Origin: CAZHZT01 sp964537285
Lineage (GTDB): Bacteria > Bacteroidota > Bacteroidia > Chitinophagales > Saprospiraceae
Length of the DNA: 10,990 bases
Assembly (NCBI GenBank): GCA_964537285.1
Contig: CAZHZT010000163.1
Span: forward strand, 1-10,990
Reading direction: 5' to 3'
How positions within the stretch are numbered: position 1 is the stretch's first letter; the number at the start of each line of letters is the position of its first letter. The position numbers were made by a program, and so were the translations under genes. The notes under the pieces were generated by a model. The model saw only the letters and a list, made by a program, of their open reading frames with translations. It did no database searches and was not told the DNA's origin. Shown piece after piece: positions 1 through 7,152 of the stretch.

Positions 1-52
1 GAGGAAAAAAGGACAAGTAAAATGGGTAGGGTATTATTTTCCTGATCCCTAA
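1..52. repeat. 52-bp direct repeat, copy A (upstream of sensor gene)
   Basis: Positions 1-52 are identical base for base to 3650-3701 and diverge at the next base. The copy probably continues left of the window, because the other copy is the right part of a larger palindromic block (3558-3701). It ends 66 bp before the ATG of the propeller protein, while copy B ends 39 bp before the ATG of the IPTL-CTERM protein. Whether it is a shared operator/promoter or a dispersed repeat cannot be decided here. Confidence 0.9.
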
Positions 53-76
53 ATAGGTAAAATATGTAATGCTTTA

Positions 77-84
77 TATATTTG
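77..84 (+). promoter_or_regulatory. Candidate -7 element (TATATTTG) for the propeller protein gene
   Basis: TATATTTG fits the Bacteroidota -7 consensus TAnnTTTG and lies 34 bp upstream of the ATG at 119. No clear TTTG -33 element is seen about 19-21 bp further upstream, so the call rests on one box. GGAAG at 102-106 could be a weak ribosome-binding site. Confidence 0.35.
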
Positions 85-118
85 AGGAAATGAACTTTTA
101 TATGGAAGCATTAAAAAC

Positions 119-3100
119 ATGTTTAAAAGGCTTGGATTTATAAATATATTTTTGCTCGGTTTTTGGGTTGTTACCTTTGCTCAGTCCGAAATCCACATAG
201 AGCAAATCGGTACAGAAAGCGGACTCTCTCAAGGATGGATCACCTGTATCGTGCAGGATGAGGATGGCTTCATATGGGGTGGAACCCAAACCGGACTAAA
301 TAGGTATGAAGGAACTAAAGTGCGGATTTATCGGCATGATCCTTTTGATTCGCTTTCTCTGCCAGGAAATTTCATTAAAACGCTTTTCAGCTATCAGGAT
401 TACCTGTTGATTGGAACTATTGAAAGCGGCTTGAGCATTTTTCACAAAGAAAGCGGACGAGTTTTCCAGTTCCCTTCCAAGAAAAGGCCCGTTGAAAATA
501 CCTCTTCTCATTTTGTGATCGACAGCCTTCCCCAGAATTCGGTAGGCAACGTACGCATAAGTGACGATGGCAGCGAGATCTGGGTAGCAACCGGCCCCTA
601 CTATTCCACTCAAAAATACATTTATTACTGCCGGATTAAGCTCCCTCCCGACTTTTGGTCCTTATTGCCCAGCCAGCCGGCAATAATCAGGGAATGTTCC
701 TTTGAGTGTTGGAAAAAATCCAGGAAAAAAAACTATAACTGGGAGCTATTAACGGTGGCTAAGCTCATCCTGGCAGAACAAGAAAATAAGCTGTTCGTTT
801 TTGATTATTCCTCCGAACAATGGCAGCCCCATCCCCCTTTGCCTTTTCTTTTTGAAGAAGTCGACAAGATTGCCTCCACCGAAGAAAAAGATCTGCTTTT
901 TTGGCACTTAAAAGACGGGACCCTTTGGCTTCAAAGCCAGCAAAATAATTGGCGCAAATCTTTTCTTCCAAAAGAAATAGCCAATAAAAAATTCGTTTGG
1001 GGAGATGCGCACAGCTTATTTTTTCAAACAGATACGACCTTATTCCGCTATGCTACAGATGGTTTTATCTCCTCAGCAATGCCCGAACCTATCGGGAAGT
1101 GGAACATACCTGGCCGATTGAAACACTGTATTCAGGATAAGTCGGGAAACTTTTTCTGCAGTGTCCGCGCTGATGGACTGATAAAGATTAACTTTAAAAA
1201 ACGCTTCTTTGAGCATTATCATGAGAGAGAATACATCTATTCTGCCCCTTTACCTGACCCAAAGGTAGATTCCTTTTTCATTCCTTTCCCCTTTCCTTCG
1301 GTTGATAAACGGCCTTTGACGCCGCTCCTGGAAAAAGTAGCGCTTTTTTATGAGGAGGAAAAGGCATATATCAATTCAATCCTTCCCAATGCACAAGGAC
1401 AATACTGGGCCATAAGCACGCGGAAAGAGAAAGTAGGTGACTTGGGCAAAACCGATTATTTTCTAGTACATATTGATCCATTTTCCGAAAAGATTGAAAC
1501 CTTCTTTCCACCGGACTCCATTTACAAACAACCATTGTTGCGCCCCAATCGCTTAAATTTCGATGCAGCAGGAAGGGTGTGGACATCCGCTCATGGCCAT
1601 TTGATTAGCTTTGAACCCAACAATAAAAAGTGGAATTACTTTTCCTTTGAAGCCTTAAACCTGAACCAGAAAGAAGTCTACGCCCTGGATGCTACACCAT
1701 ATTCCAAGAATAAGAAATACAATACCTGGTGGTTAGCTACAGCTGAAGGCTTGATAGAAGCTATACCTGACATCCCCAAGAATAAGGCAAAAATGAGTGC
1801 TTCACAAGTTACCTTCCCACTACTCCCCGAAAAATATACGTTTAAAATCCACAAAACCGAACCCGCCAGTGCACTTCGGTTGATGGTGAAAGATGTATTA
1901 TGCGTACAAACAGACCCTGGAGACCCTATGATCCTTTGGATTGGAACAAAAGGAGGGGGACTATATCGCCTGAATACGGCAACCCGGGAGATGCAACAGC
2001 TGACCAAAAGGGATGGATTGGTAGACGATGTCATCTACGGAATACTGACCGATGAACAGAACCACCTTTGGCTGAGCACCAATAAAGGATTAATTAGGTA
2101 TAATACCGAAACCTCCGTTTTTAAAACCTATAAAAAGGAAGATGGCTTACAAGAGAACGAGTTTAATACCTGGTCATATTCAAAAACACCAGAGGGAAAA
2201 ATGATTTTTGGAGGAATTAATGGGCTTACCGTTTTTCATCCGGATAGCATTCAGGATAATGATATAAAATCCAATACCTTTATTACAGGCTTAAAAGCCA
2301 ACACAGAATATGTATATCCACATGATGGCAGCGGAATTCTGGATAAAGCCATAGAATACACCAAAAAAGTGGTGCTTCCCCACTATAAAAATGATTTGAC
2401 TTTAGAGTTCGCATCTCTGGAATATACCCAACCTGATCATAACTTGTACACATACTATCTGGAAGGGGCCGAGGAAAAATGGAAGCACCGCAGTTTGATG
2501 CCGGAGGCGACTTACCTAAATTTACAGCCTGGCCAATATACTTTTTTGGTAAAAGGCTCCAATAACGATGAGGTTTTTGGAGATCAGGCAGCTTCCTTAA
2601 TAATTATCATACGCCCACCCTGGTATAAAACGCCCTGGGCTTTTTGGACGTTTCTCATTCTCTCTTTAGCGATCGCAGGAGGAGCGCTGGGGGCTTACCT
2701 CAAAAGACTGACTTTCCAGAAGGAGCTGGCCTTGAAAGAGCAGGAAATTAAACACCTGGAACGCATGCACGAGCAGAAACTCAGCGACCTGTCCCAAAAG
2801 ATCATTGAAAAATCTCAATTGATTCATCAGTTGAAGGAGGGAATGCCTGCGAAAGAAGCGGTTAAAGACACCCCATTTGATGAGCTCCAACATTTCAATA
2901 TCCTTACTAAAAAGGACTGGGAGGATTTTAAGAAGCTGTTTGAAAAAGCATATCCAGGATTCCAGCAAAGCGTAAATCAGCTCTATCCGGATCTTACACA
3001 GGCAGAATTCAGGTTTTTACTGCTCGCAAAATTGAAGCTCAGTAAAATTGACATGGCTGATATGCTGGGCATCGCTCCGGACTCTGTCCGAAAAACCCGG

Positions 3101-3169
3101 CAACGACTTCAAAAAAAACTGGCAACCTATCAGACCAATATAGAAGCCGTTATTCAAAAAGCCCTTTAA
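119..3169 (+). CDS. Two-component-regulator-propeller / Y_Y_Y / HTH membrane signalling protein without a kinase domain
   Basis: Predicted one-component transmembrane sensor-regulator. Residues 1-22 form a signal peptide or N-terminal membrane segment ending in FAQS. A long periplasmic region follows, with Reg_prop-type blades: ESGLSQGWITCIVQDEDGFIWGGT near residues 33-56, and the clear pair LWIGTKGGGLYRLN and LWLSTNKGLIRYN around 600-660. A Y_Y_Y-like beta-sandwich spans about 755-830 (KNDLTLEFASLEYTQPD ... YLEGAEEKWKH ... LQPGQYTFLVKGSNND). One TM segment lies near 838-861 and a charged coiled coil near 865-905. A C-terminal LuxR-like HTH lies near 957-1003 (LTQAEFRFLLLAKLKLSKIDMADMLGI, then PDSVRKTRQRLQKKL). 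No HisKA, HATPase or receiver domain is visible, so it is not a classical hybrid kinase. In known propeller proteins the periplasmic part senses a ligand, often a glycan; the ligand here is unknown. A neighbouring surface-protein gene sharing an upstream repeat suggests a possible target (inference). Confidence 0.87.
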   Translation: MFKRLGFINIFLLGFWVVTFAQSEIHIEQIGTESGLSQGWITCIVQDEDGFIWGGTQTGLNRYEGTKVRIYRHDPFDSLSLPGNFIKTLFSYQDYLLIGTIESGLSIFHKESGRVFQFPSKKRPVENTSSHFVIDSLPQNSVGNVRISDDGSEIWVATGPYYSTQKYIYYCRIKLPPDFWSLLPSQPAIIRECSFECWKKSRKKNYNWELLTVAKLILAEQENKLFVFDYSSEQWQPHPPLPFLFEEVDKIASTEEKDLLFWHLKDGTLWLQSQQNNWRKSFLPKEIANKKFVWGDAHSLFFQTDTTLFRYATDGFISSAMPEPIGKWNIPGRLKHCIQDKSGNFFCSVRADGLIKINFKKRFFEHYHEREYIYSAPLPDPKVDSFFIPFPFPSVDKRPLTPLLEKVALFYEEEKAYINSILPNAQGQYWAISTRKEKVGDLGKTDYFLVHIDPFSEKIETFFPPDSIYKQPLLRPNRLNFDAAGRVWTSAHGHLISFEPNNKKWNYFSFEALNLNQKEVYALDATPYSKNKKYNTWWLATAEGLIEAIPDIPKNKAKMSASQVTFPLLPEKYTFKIHKTEPASALRLMVKDVLCVQTDPGDPMILWIGTKGGGLYRLNTATREMQQLTKRDGLVDDVIYGILTDEQNHLWLSTNKGLIRYNTETSVFKTYKKEDGLQENEFNTWSYSKTPEGKMIFGGINGLTVFHPDSIQDNDIKSNTFITGLKANTEYVYPHDGSGILDKAIEYTKKVVLPHYKNDLTLEFASLEYTQPDHNLYTYYLEGAEEKWKHRSLMPEATYLNLQPGQYTFLVKGSNNDEVFGDQAASLIIIIRPPWYKTPWAFWTFLILSLAIAGGALGAYLKRLTFQKELALKEQEIKHLERMHEQKLSDLSQKIIEKSQLIHQLKEGMPAKEAVKDTPFDELQHFNILTKKDWEDFKKLFEKAYPGFQQSVNQLYPDLTQAEFRFLLLAKLKLSKIDMADMLGIAPDSVRKTRQRLQKKLATYQTNIEAVIQKAL

Positions 3170-3557
3170 GGTATTACTTAAGTTCAAAGCCTAAAAACAC
3201 TCACTTTTAACAACCTGAAAAAGAGGCGTTTATGCAATTGTCCCGCCTTTGTCCCACCCCGTCCTTTGGAATTTTTATTTAAGGGTTCTATGTTCGCCGC
3301 ACAAGTCAGGAAAGCAGGGCAATGGTCCACGACTATTTTGTGCCCGATCGGCTTTTTTTAGCCGAAAGTAAAATTTCTACACAATTCATCCCAATTCCGA
3401 TCATCGTGTTTGAGTTCGCGCAACTCAAAACAGGAGCCTTGTTGTGATTAGGGTTATCCTCCAGGCAGTTTATGGCTTTCAACCAGAAAAGGTTCTTAAG
3501 AGACACACTTTTTAAGGGATTAGGCAATTAATAAGCTACCCAAATTTTGCGAAGTAA
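3170..3557. other. Intergenic stretch, no convincing gene
   Basis: This gap follows the propeller gene. It has no tRNA-like fold or clear U-tailed terminator. A 41-codon + strand ORF (ATG 3322 to stop 3445-3447, starting MVHDYFVPDRLF) and a 64-codon - strand ORF (3333-3527) overlap each other. Neither shows a recognised domain or a good ribosome-binding site, so both are left uncalled. The stretch may hold decayed coding sequence. Confidence 0.5.
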
Positions 3558-3659
3558 TTTTTTTCTCAGGCTAGGCGGAAAACGTAGGCATAACTTGTCC
3601 CGAATGCCTTCGGGACCCAAAGGTACGGCGAGGCTTTCCAACACAGCCTGAGGAAAAAA
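3558..3659. repeat. Palindromic intergenic element with 15-bp inverted ends and an internal hairpin
   Basis: The outer arms TTTTTTTCTCAGGCT (3558-3572) and AGCCTGAGGAAAAAA (3645-3659) pair in 14 of 15 positions. Inside is a perfect 8-bp hairpin, GTCCCGAA-TGCC-TTCGGGAC (3597-3616), preceded by the 17-bp motif aggcataacttgtcccg (3586-3602), which recurs exactly at 6454-6470. The right arm is also the start of the 52-bp direct repeat. The structure resembles REP or small MITE-like elements of Bacteroidota genomes, but the family is not identified. Confidence 0.65.
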
Positions 3660-3701
3660 GGACAAGTAAAATGGGTAGGGTATTATTTTCCTGATCCCTA
3701 A
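3650..3701. repeat. 52-bp direct repeat, copy B (upstream of IPTL-CTERM gene)
   Basis: Exact match to positions 1-52. It ends 39 bp before the ATG at 3741; the intervening sequence is very AT-rich and lacks a Shine-Dalgarno match. Confidence 0.9.
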
Positions 3702-3740
3702 TATAAAATTATTGAATAGATTATAAAATTTTAATTAACC

Positions 3741-5987
3741 ATGAGAATTTTACTTACTACTTTTTGCTTAGTTATTTTTTCAGGAATCTTAATCGCCGAT
3801 ACCGAATGGACAGGGGATGTCAACACCAATTGGACGGAACCTGGTAATTGGACAGATGGGGTGCCAACCATCAATGTTGATGCTGAAATCCCTGGAGATA
3901 CAGACAATCAGCCTATTATTATGAATGGGACAGATGCAGTGGCAAGAACCGTTGAAATAAAAGGAGATGGACGCCTAATCATTGAAAACGGAGCCACTTT
4001 AATTGTCGATGAGTACATGGAAATCCAAGAAGAAGGCAGGTTCGACCTAAATGAGGGAGGAACGTTAACGGTGAACGGCTATGAGGATTACGACTGCATC
4101 AACATGGATGGAGAAGATGTACTTGTAAGGATAGATGGGACAGCCAATTTAAAAGATGCCGACGCTGCCGCTATAGCTGTGGATGGAGGAAGGCTCATCG
4201 TAGGCGGTACCGGAAGGGTGAATGTTTCCGAGCTTGCGTATAGAGGAATTGAAGTAGAAGAAGATGGTGAGGTTACCATTGAGGAGGGGGGATTGGTCAA
4301 TATCTCTAAGTCGCGTGTCAATGATGCAATTTACATGGACGCCGGAGCCAAATTTATGGTGAGAGGCTCCTTGTACGTATCCGATATTAGAGGGGACGGT
4401 ATCGATATTGATGACGAAGACTGTCTGTTTACGGTCGCATCTACAGGAGAAGTGACCATAAGAGATGGAGACAATGAGGATGAAAACGGTATTGAGATTT
4501 CTGGAAACATGATCATTGAAGAAGGAGGTCAGGTAATTGTAGATGGTGAATTCCAGAGTTTTCCAAATATCATTGTGGGGGATCCATTTGGTGGCCCATC
4601 TGAAGGGTTTATCAGTATTTCCGGAACCTTTGGATCAGGGGTAGTAATTGATGAAGAAGAGGCCTCGCTTACAGTGAATGGAACACTGGAAATAAGACGA
4701 GTACTGGATGATGGCATCAATTTATCTTATGGAACCCTTACCATCTCGGAGACCGGAGTCGTCAACATTATGCAAATCGGAGACTTTGAAATCGACGAGG
4801 ACGATAACGGCATTGAATTGAACGGTGAAGATGAAAATGACAGCAAAAACTTCGGGATCATCAACATTAATGAGATCAATAGTGGAAGCGGCATCGTAAT
4901 AGACGGGCAGCCTTTCACGAATGAGGAATCCGGAGAAATAAACATCTCCGGCTGTACCGATGACGGCATTAAAATCAATGATGGAGAGGAGGTAATGTTT
5001 ACGAATTACGGAAAGGTTGATATTGAATTCACCTTTGACGATGGTATCGACTGTACTGACGATCGGGCTTTTGAAAATGAAGAAACAGGCGTAATAACCA
5101 TTAGTAAAACAGGCCCTTCCTTATTGGGGCCTTCAGGGGGGGGACTGCTAAATTTCCCTGGACCAGATCCTAAAGACGATAAAAGTCCTTTGCCTCAGAT
5201 AGGTTCAGGCGGTAGTAGCCACGGAATAGAGGATATGACAGGCGTCAACAAAGGAATTATACAAGTTCAGGATGTTTCTGGCGATGGCATCAATGGCGGT
5301 GATTTGATCATCCGTAATACAGGTTTTATTAGCATTACCAACCCGGGGAGAGATGGACTGGACCTTGATGAAGTTCTTGAAAATGAAGGGACTATTTGTA
5401 TAAACAGTTCTGGTGATGAGTTAATTGCAGATGATGTTCTACAGCTTCTTGAAGGTGGTATTGTAAAGCTCAATGATGGATTTGTAGACGCAGAAAACCT
5501 GGAATTTGCGCCTGGAAGTACTCTTGCTCCCGGAGCTTCGCCCGGGTCCTTTATCGTAAATGGCGATTTAGATCTGACCGGTGCGACCTATCAAGTGGAA
5601 GTTGAAGGAACCACACCTGGCGTTACGTATGACCAAACTATTGTAAATAACGGCACCGTAATTCTTTGGAATACGAGCCTTGAATTGATTTTTTCTGCCC
5701 CCGTAGCAGGTGGAGAAACTTTTGTTATCATTGATAATGACGACATGGATGCTGTCCTCGGAACGTTTAATGGTTTGCCAGAGGGCGCCACCTTCAGTCC
5801 GCCTAATTCGGCTACTATTGAACTAACTATATCTTACATAGGAGGGGATGGCAATGATGTGGTCCTCACCGTTAGCGCTGTGAGTATACCTACAATGGGG
5901 CAATGGGCTTTCTTTCTGTTTGGCCTTACTGTACTTACCTTGATGGTAGTGAGCTTGTATAATGTAAAGCAAGTGGGCCTGGTGTAA
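3741..5987 (+). CDS. Secreted acidic beta-helix-like repeat protein with IPTL-CTERM sorting signal
   Basis: Predicted exported surface protein. Residues 1-19 are a signal peptide (MRILLTTFCLVIFSGILIA). TEWTGDVNTNWTEPGNWTDG (21-40) is the NW-rich start seen in autotransporter-like and PEP-CTERM-type repeat proteins. From about 118 to 544 a motif of the form [D/G]-G-I-x-[I/V/L]-[D/N] returns at residues 118, 143, 168, 195, 219, 249, 298, 323, 356, 382, 407, 433, 494, 515 and 538, mostly every 24-27 residues, as in a right-handed parallel beta-helix. The segment 595-710 (LAPGASPGSF, then FVIIDNDDMDAVLGTFNGLPEGA and GGDGNDVVLTV) is a C-terminal module common in such proteins. IPTMGQWA (716-723) plus a TM helix (about 723-742) matches IPTL-CTERM, whose known processing enzyme is an exosortase-type protease; none is encoded here. 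The usual basic tail is weak (NVKQVGLV). Acidic residues dominate, which could mean cation binding (inference). Ligand and function are unknown. Confidence 0.85.
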   Translation: MRILLTTFCLVIFSGILIADTEWTGDVNTNWTEPGNWTDGVPTINVDAEIPGDTDNQPIIMNGTDAVARTVEIKGDGRLIIENGATLIVDEYMEIQEEGRFDLNEGGTLTVNGYEDYDCINMDGEDVLVRIDGTANLKDADAAAIAVDGGRLIVGGTGRVNVSELAYRGIEVEEDGEVTIEEGGLVNISKSRVNDAIYMDAGAKFMVRGSLYVSDIRGDGIDIDDEDCLFTVASTGEVTIRDGDNEDENGIEISGNMIIEEGGQVIVDGEFQSFPNIIVGDPFGGPSEGFISISGTFGSGVVIDEEEASLTVNGTLEIRRVLDDGINLSYGTLTISETGVVNIMQIGDFEIDEDDNGIELNGEDENDSKNFGIININEINSGSGIVIDGQPFTNEESGEINISGCTDDGIKINDGEEVMFTNYGKVDIEFTFDDGIDCTDDRAFENEETGVITISKTGPSLLGPSGGGLLNFPGPDPKDDKSPLPQIGSGGSSHGIEDMTGVNKGIIQVQDVSGDGINGGDLIIRNTGFISITNPGRDGLDLDEVLENEGTICINSSGDELIADDVLQLLEGGIVKLNDGFVDAENLEFAPGSTLAPGASPGSFIVNGDLDLTGATYQVEVEGTTPGVTYDQTIVNNGTVILWNTSLELIFSAPVAGGETFVIIDNDDMDAVLGTFNGLPEGATFSPPNSATIELTISYIGGDGNDVVLTVSAVSIPTMGQWAFFLFGLTVLTLMVVSLYNVKQVGLV

Positions 5988-6061
5988 CACATAGAGCCTA
6001 AACTCATCCCAGGCTATAGGTTTCAAGGTCGTTCGCGCTTGCTAAAACATTTTCTTTTTTC

Positions 6062-6098
6062 ACATAAGTCATCCCGAATTTTCCGGGATGACTTATGT
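6062..6098. terminator. Strong 15-bp hairpin downstream of the IPTL-CTERM gene
   Basis: Arms ACATAAGTCATCCCG (6062-6076) and CGGGATGACTTATGT (6084-6098) pair perfectly around AATTTTC. The T-rich run lies on the 5' side (6048-6060) rather than the 3' side, so this is not a textbook intrinsic terminator for the + strand gene ending 75 bp upstream. It could stabilise that mRNA's 3' end or be a REP-like palindrome; the CCCGAA...CGGG core resembles the hairpin at 3597-3616. Confidence 0.4.
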
Positions 6099-6139
6099 TC
6101 ATACCATACCGGCACCGGAGTGGTTTGGGAATGGGTGAC

Positions 6140-6160
6140 TTGCTGCTTGCTGCTTGCTGC
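6140..6160 (+). repeat. TTGCTGC x3 tandem repeat
   Basis: Three perfect 7-bp units (TTGCTGC) followed by a partial unit (TGC), in noncoding sequence next to the 6173-6500 element. Such short arrays can vary in copy number by slippage. Confidence 0.85.
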
Positions 6161-6172
6161 TGCGTTGAATCC

Positions 6173-6500
6173 CCCCGTTCGGCATAGGCTCCCGTAAGTT
6201 TACGGGACAAGTTGTGCCTACCGTCGTAGCGTAAAGAAAATTATCAGATTGGACTAAAGCCCCTATGTTATTGATAGGCTAAAGCCCCGGTAAATCTTAG
6301 TACTACACCTGGCGCTAAAGCGCCAGGCAAAGAAAAAGGGTAGTGGGTAAAACCGGTTGATGAGAAGTGTTAACCTTAAGTTGTAAAGCTTATTAGATAA
6401 ATCCATCAACGGATTCTACCCACTACCAGAAAAAGCTTAAGTTGACGACATTGAGGCATAACTTGTCCCGTAAACTTACAGGAGCCTACGCCGAACGGGG
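6173..6500. mobile_element. MITE-like nested inverted-repeat element, no ORF
   Basis: The outer arms 6173-6219 and 6454-6500 are 47 bp each and are reverse complements in 44 of 47 positions. A second inverted pair lies inside: 6339-6362 and 6404-6427, 21 of 24 paired, starting GGTAGTGGGTA. The left half also holds a 9-bp-stem hairpin CCTGGCGCT/AGCGCCAGG (6308-6327) and two copies of CTAAAGCCCC at 6254 and 6279. Each outer arm contains its own small palindrome (CCCGTAA/TTACGGG in the left arm). No coding sequence of useful length is present and no target-site duplication is visible. The layout fits a non-autonomous palindromic element; the transposase that would move it is not in the window. 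The right arm directly abuts the broken XRE gene. Confidence 0.6.
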
Positions 6501-6764
6501 AACAACCAACAGGATGTGCCTGTCAGTTGCTTAGTTCGTATTGCCAAGAATTTTGGAATGACAGTAGATGATGTGATTTATTTTGGGGAGCATAACGGAG
6601 TTCCTCAAGAGATTTCGGTGGAAGATAAGGCAACGCTGGAGCAGTTGCAGTTGATTAACGAACTGGACGAGGAAGAAAAGAATATTTTACTCAAGCTGAT
6701 TGAGACGTTTATCTCTAAAAAACGCTTCAAAGATTACCTCCAACAGAATATTGCCACACTATAA
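6501..6764 (+). pseudogene. 5'-truncated XRE-family transcriptional regulator remnant
   Basis: The frame starts inside an inverted-repeat arm (open from 6474) and gains regulator-like sequence only after it. The first plausible start is GTG at 6516, giving 82 residues. PVSCLVRIAKNFGMTVDDVIYFGE matches the last helices of an XRE/Cro-type HTH, where the usual form is L-x-KIA-x-x-x-V-T-x-DDL. A charged helical tail follows (EDKATLEQLQLINELDEEEKNILLKLIETFISKKRFKDYLQQNIATL), as seen after the HTH in Bacteroidota XRE regulators that govern small autoregulated units. The DNA-recognition helices and N-terminus are missing, so it probably cannot bind DNA alone. It appears to have lost its 5' part at the boundary with the palindromic element. 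A functional short dimerisation peptide is possible but less likely. Confidence 0.65.
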
Positions 6765-6821
6765 ATGTTAAATTGTGTTAAAGTTTGACTTTTTTCACTT
6801 GACTACAAATGTTACTTTTTA

Positions 6822-6837
6822 GGTACAAAAGTACCTT
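6822..6837. other. AGGTAC/GTACCT palindrome
   Basis: AGGTAC-AAAA-GTACCT is a perfect 6-bp inverted repeat in the AT-rich spacer between two convergent genes. It could be an operator half-site pair left from the regulator locus or a small hairpin. Nothing else supports a function. Confidence 0.3.
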
Positions 6838-6852
6838 ATATGGTATATTAGA

Positions 6853-6879
6853 AAAGCCCCGTCCGTGGGACGAGGCTTT
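6853..6879 (-). terminator. Intrinsic terminator for the leftward RHS-tip / small membrane protein unit
   Basis: AAAGCCCCGTCC (6853-6864) and GGACGAGGCTTT (6868-6879) pair in 11 of 12 positions with a 3-nt loop. Read on the - strand the stem is GC-rich and runs into TTTTCTAATAT, and it begins 6 bp after the stop of the two-TM protein gene. Location and U-rich tail support termination of the leftward unit. Confidence 0.65.
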
Positions 6880-6885
6880 ACAAGT

Positions 6886-7149
6886 CTATAATATTTTCCT
6901 TATCAGATATACGACGATTGCTAAAGAAAAGCCCCAAAAAATTCCGCTTGGAACTACATAAAATAACGACTTATTCGCAATCAGCATTCGCCAATTTATG
7001 GGAAATGTCATCAGAATATCAACAATCTTTCCTAAAACATTCGGTTTATCTCCCCACGAAACTAAGAAAGGAGACAAAGCAATAATGAAAATAGAATAGA
7101 TTATTGTAAATACTAAAACAAGTACAATGTATGATTTGTATTTTGTCAT
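6886..7149 (-). CDS. Two-TM small membrane protein, candidate immunity partner of the RHS lipase-like tip
   Basis: 87 residues with two hydrophobic helices, about 7-29 (YIVLVLVFTIIYSIFIIALS) and 62-84 (LFYVVPSGIFWGFSLAIVVY). A polar connecting stretch of roughly 30 residues lies between them. The ATG is 3 bp beyond the stop of the RHS fragment, and a good Shine-Dalgarno sequence (GGAGGTG) sits inside the last codons of that gene, so the two are probably co-transcribed and coupled. No family is recognised from sequence. In polymorphic toxin systems the gene immediately after an RHS C-terminal toxin is usually its specific immunity gene. Small membrane or periplasmic proteins are plausible partners for toxins acting on membranes. 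The immunity role is therefore inference from position and toxin type, not from homology. Confidence 0.7.
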   Translation of the reverse strand: MTKYKSYIVLVLVFTIIYSIFIIALSPFLVSWGDKPNVLGKIVDILMTFPINWRMLIANKSLFYVVPSGIFWGFSLAIVVYLIRKIL

Positions 7150-7152
7150 AAC

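Larger units (their letters stand above)
5988..6172. other. Noncoding gap after the IPTL-CTERM gene
   Basis: No gene seen. It holds the 15-bp hairpin at 6062-6098 and the TTGCTGC triplicate at 6140-6160, listed separately. Together with the palindromic element at 6173-6500 it makes about 510 bp without coding sequence. Confidence 0.6.

Noticed and set aside
4088..5791. Series of - strand frames opposite the IPTL-CTERM gene
   Set aside because: Ser/Pro-rich shadows of the acidic repeat gene; the + strand frame is continuous, with signal peptide and sorting signal.
6062..6098. Textbook Rho-independent terminator on the + strand
   Set aside because: The stem is strong but the T-rich run precedes it instead of following it, so only a low-confidence terminator call is kept.
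6004..6210. 68-codon - strand frame
   Set aside because: It spans a 15-bp hairpin, the TTGCTGC tandem repeat and most of a repeat arm, with no recognisable protein features.
6140..6327. CRISPR-like array
   Set aside because: The repeats are 7 and 10 bp, without regular spacers or cas genes.
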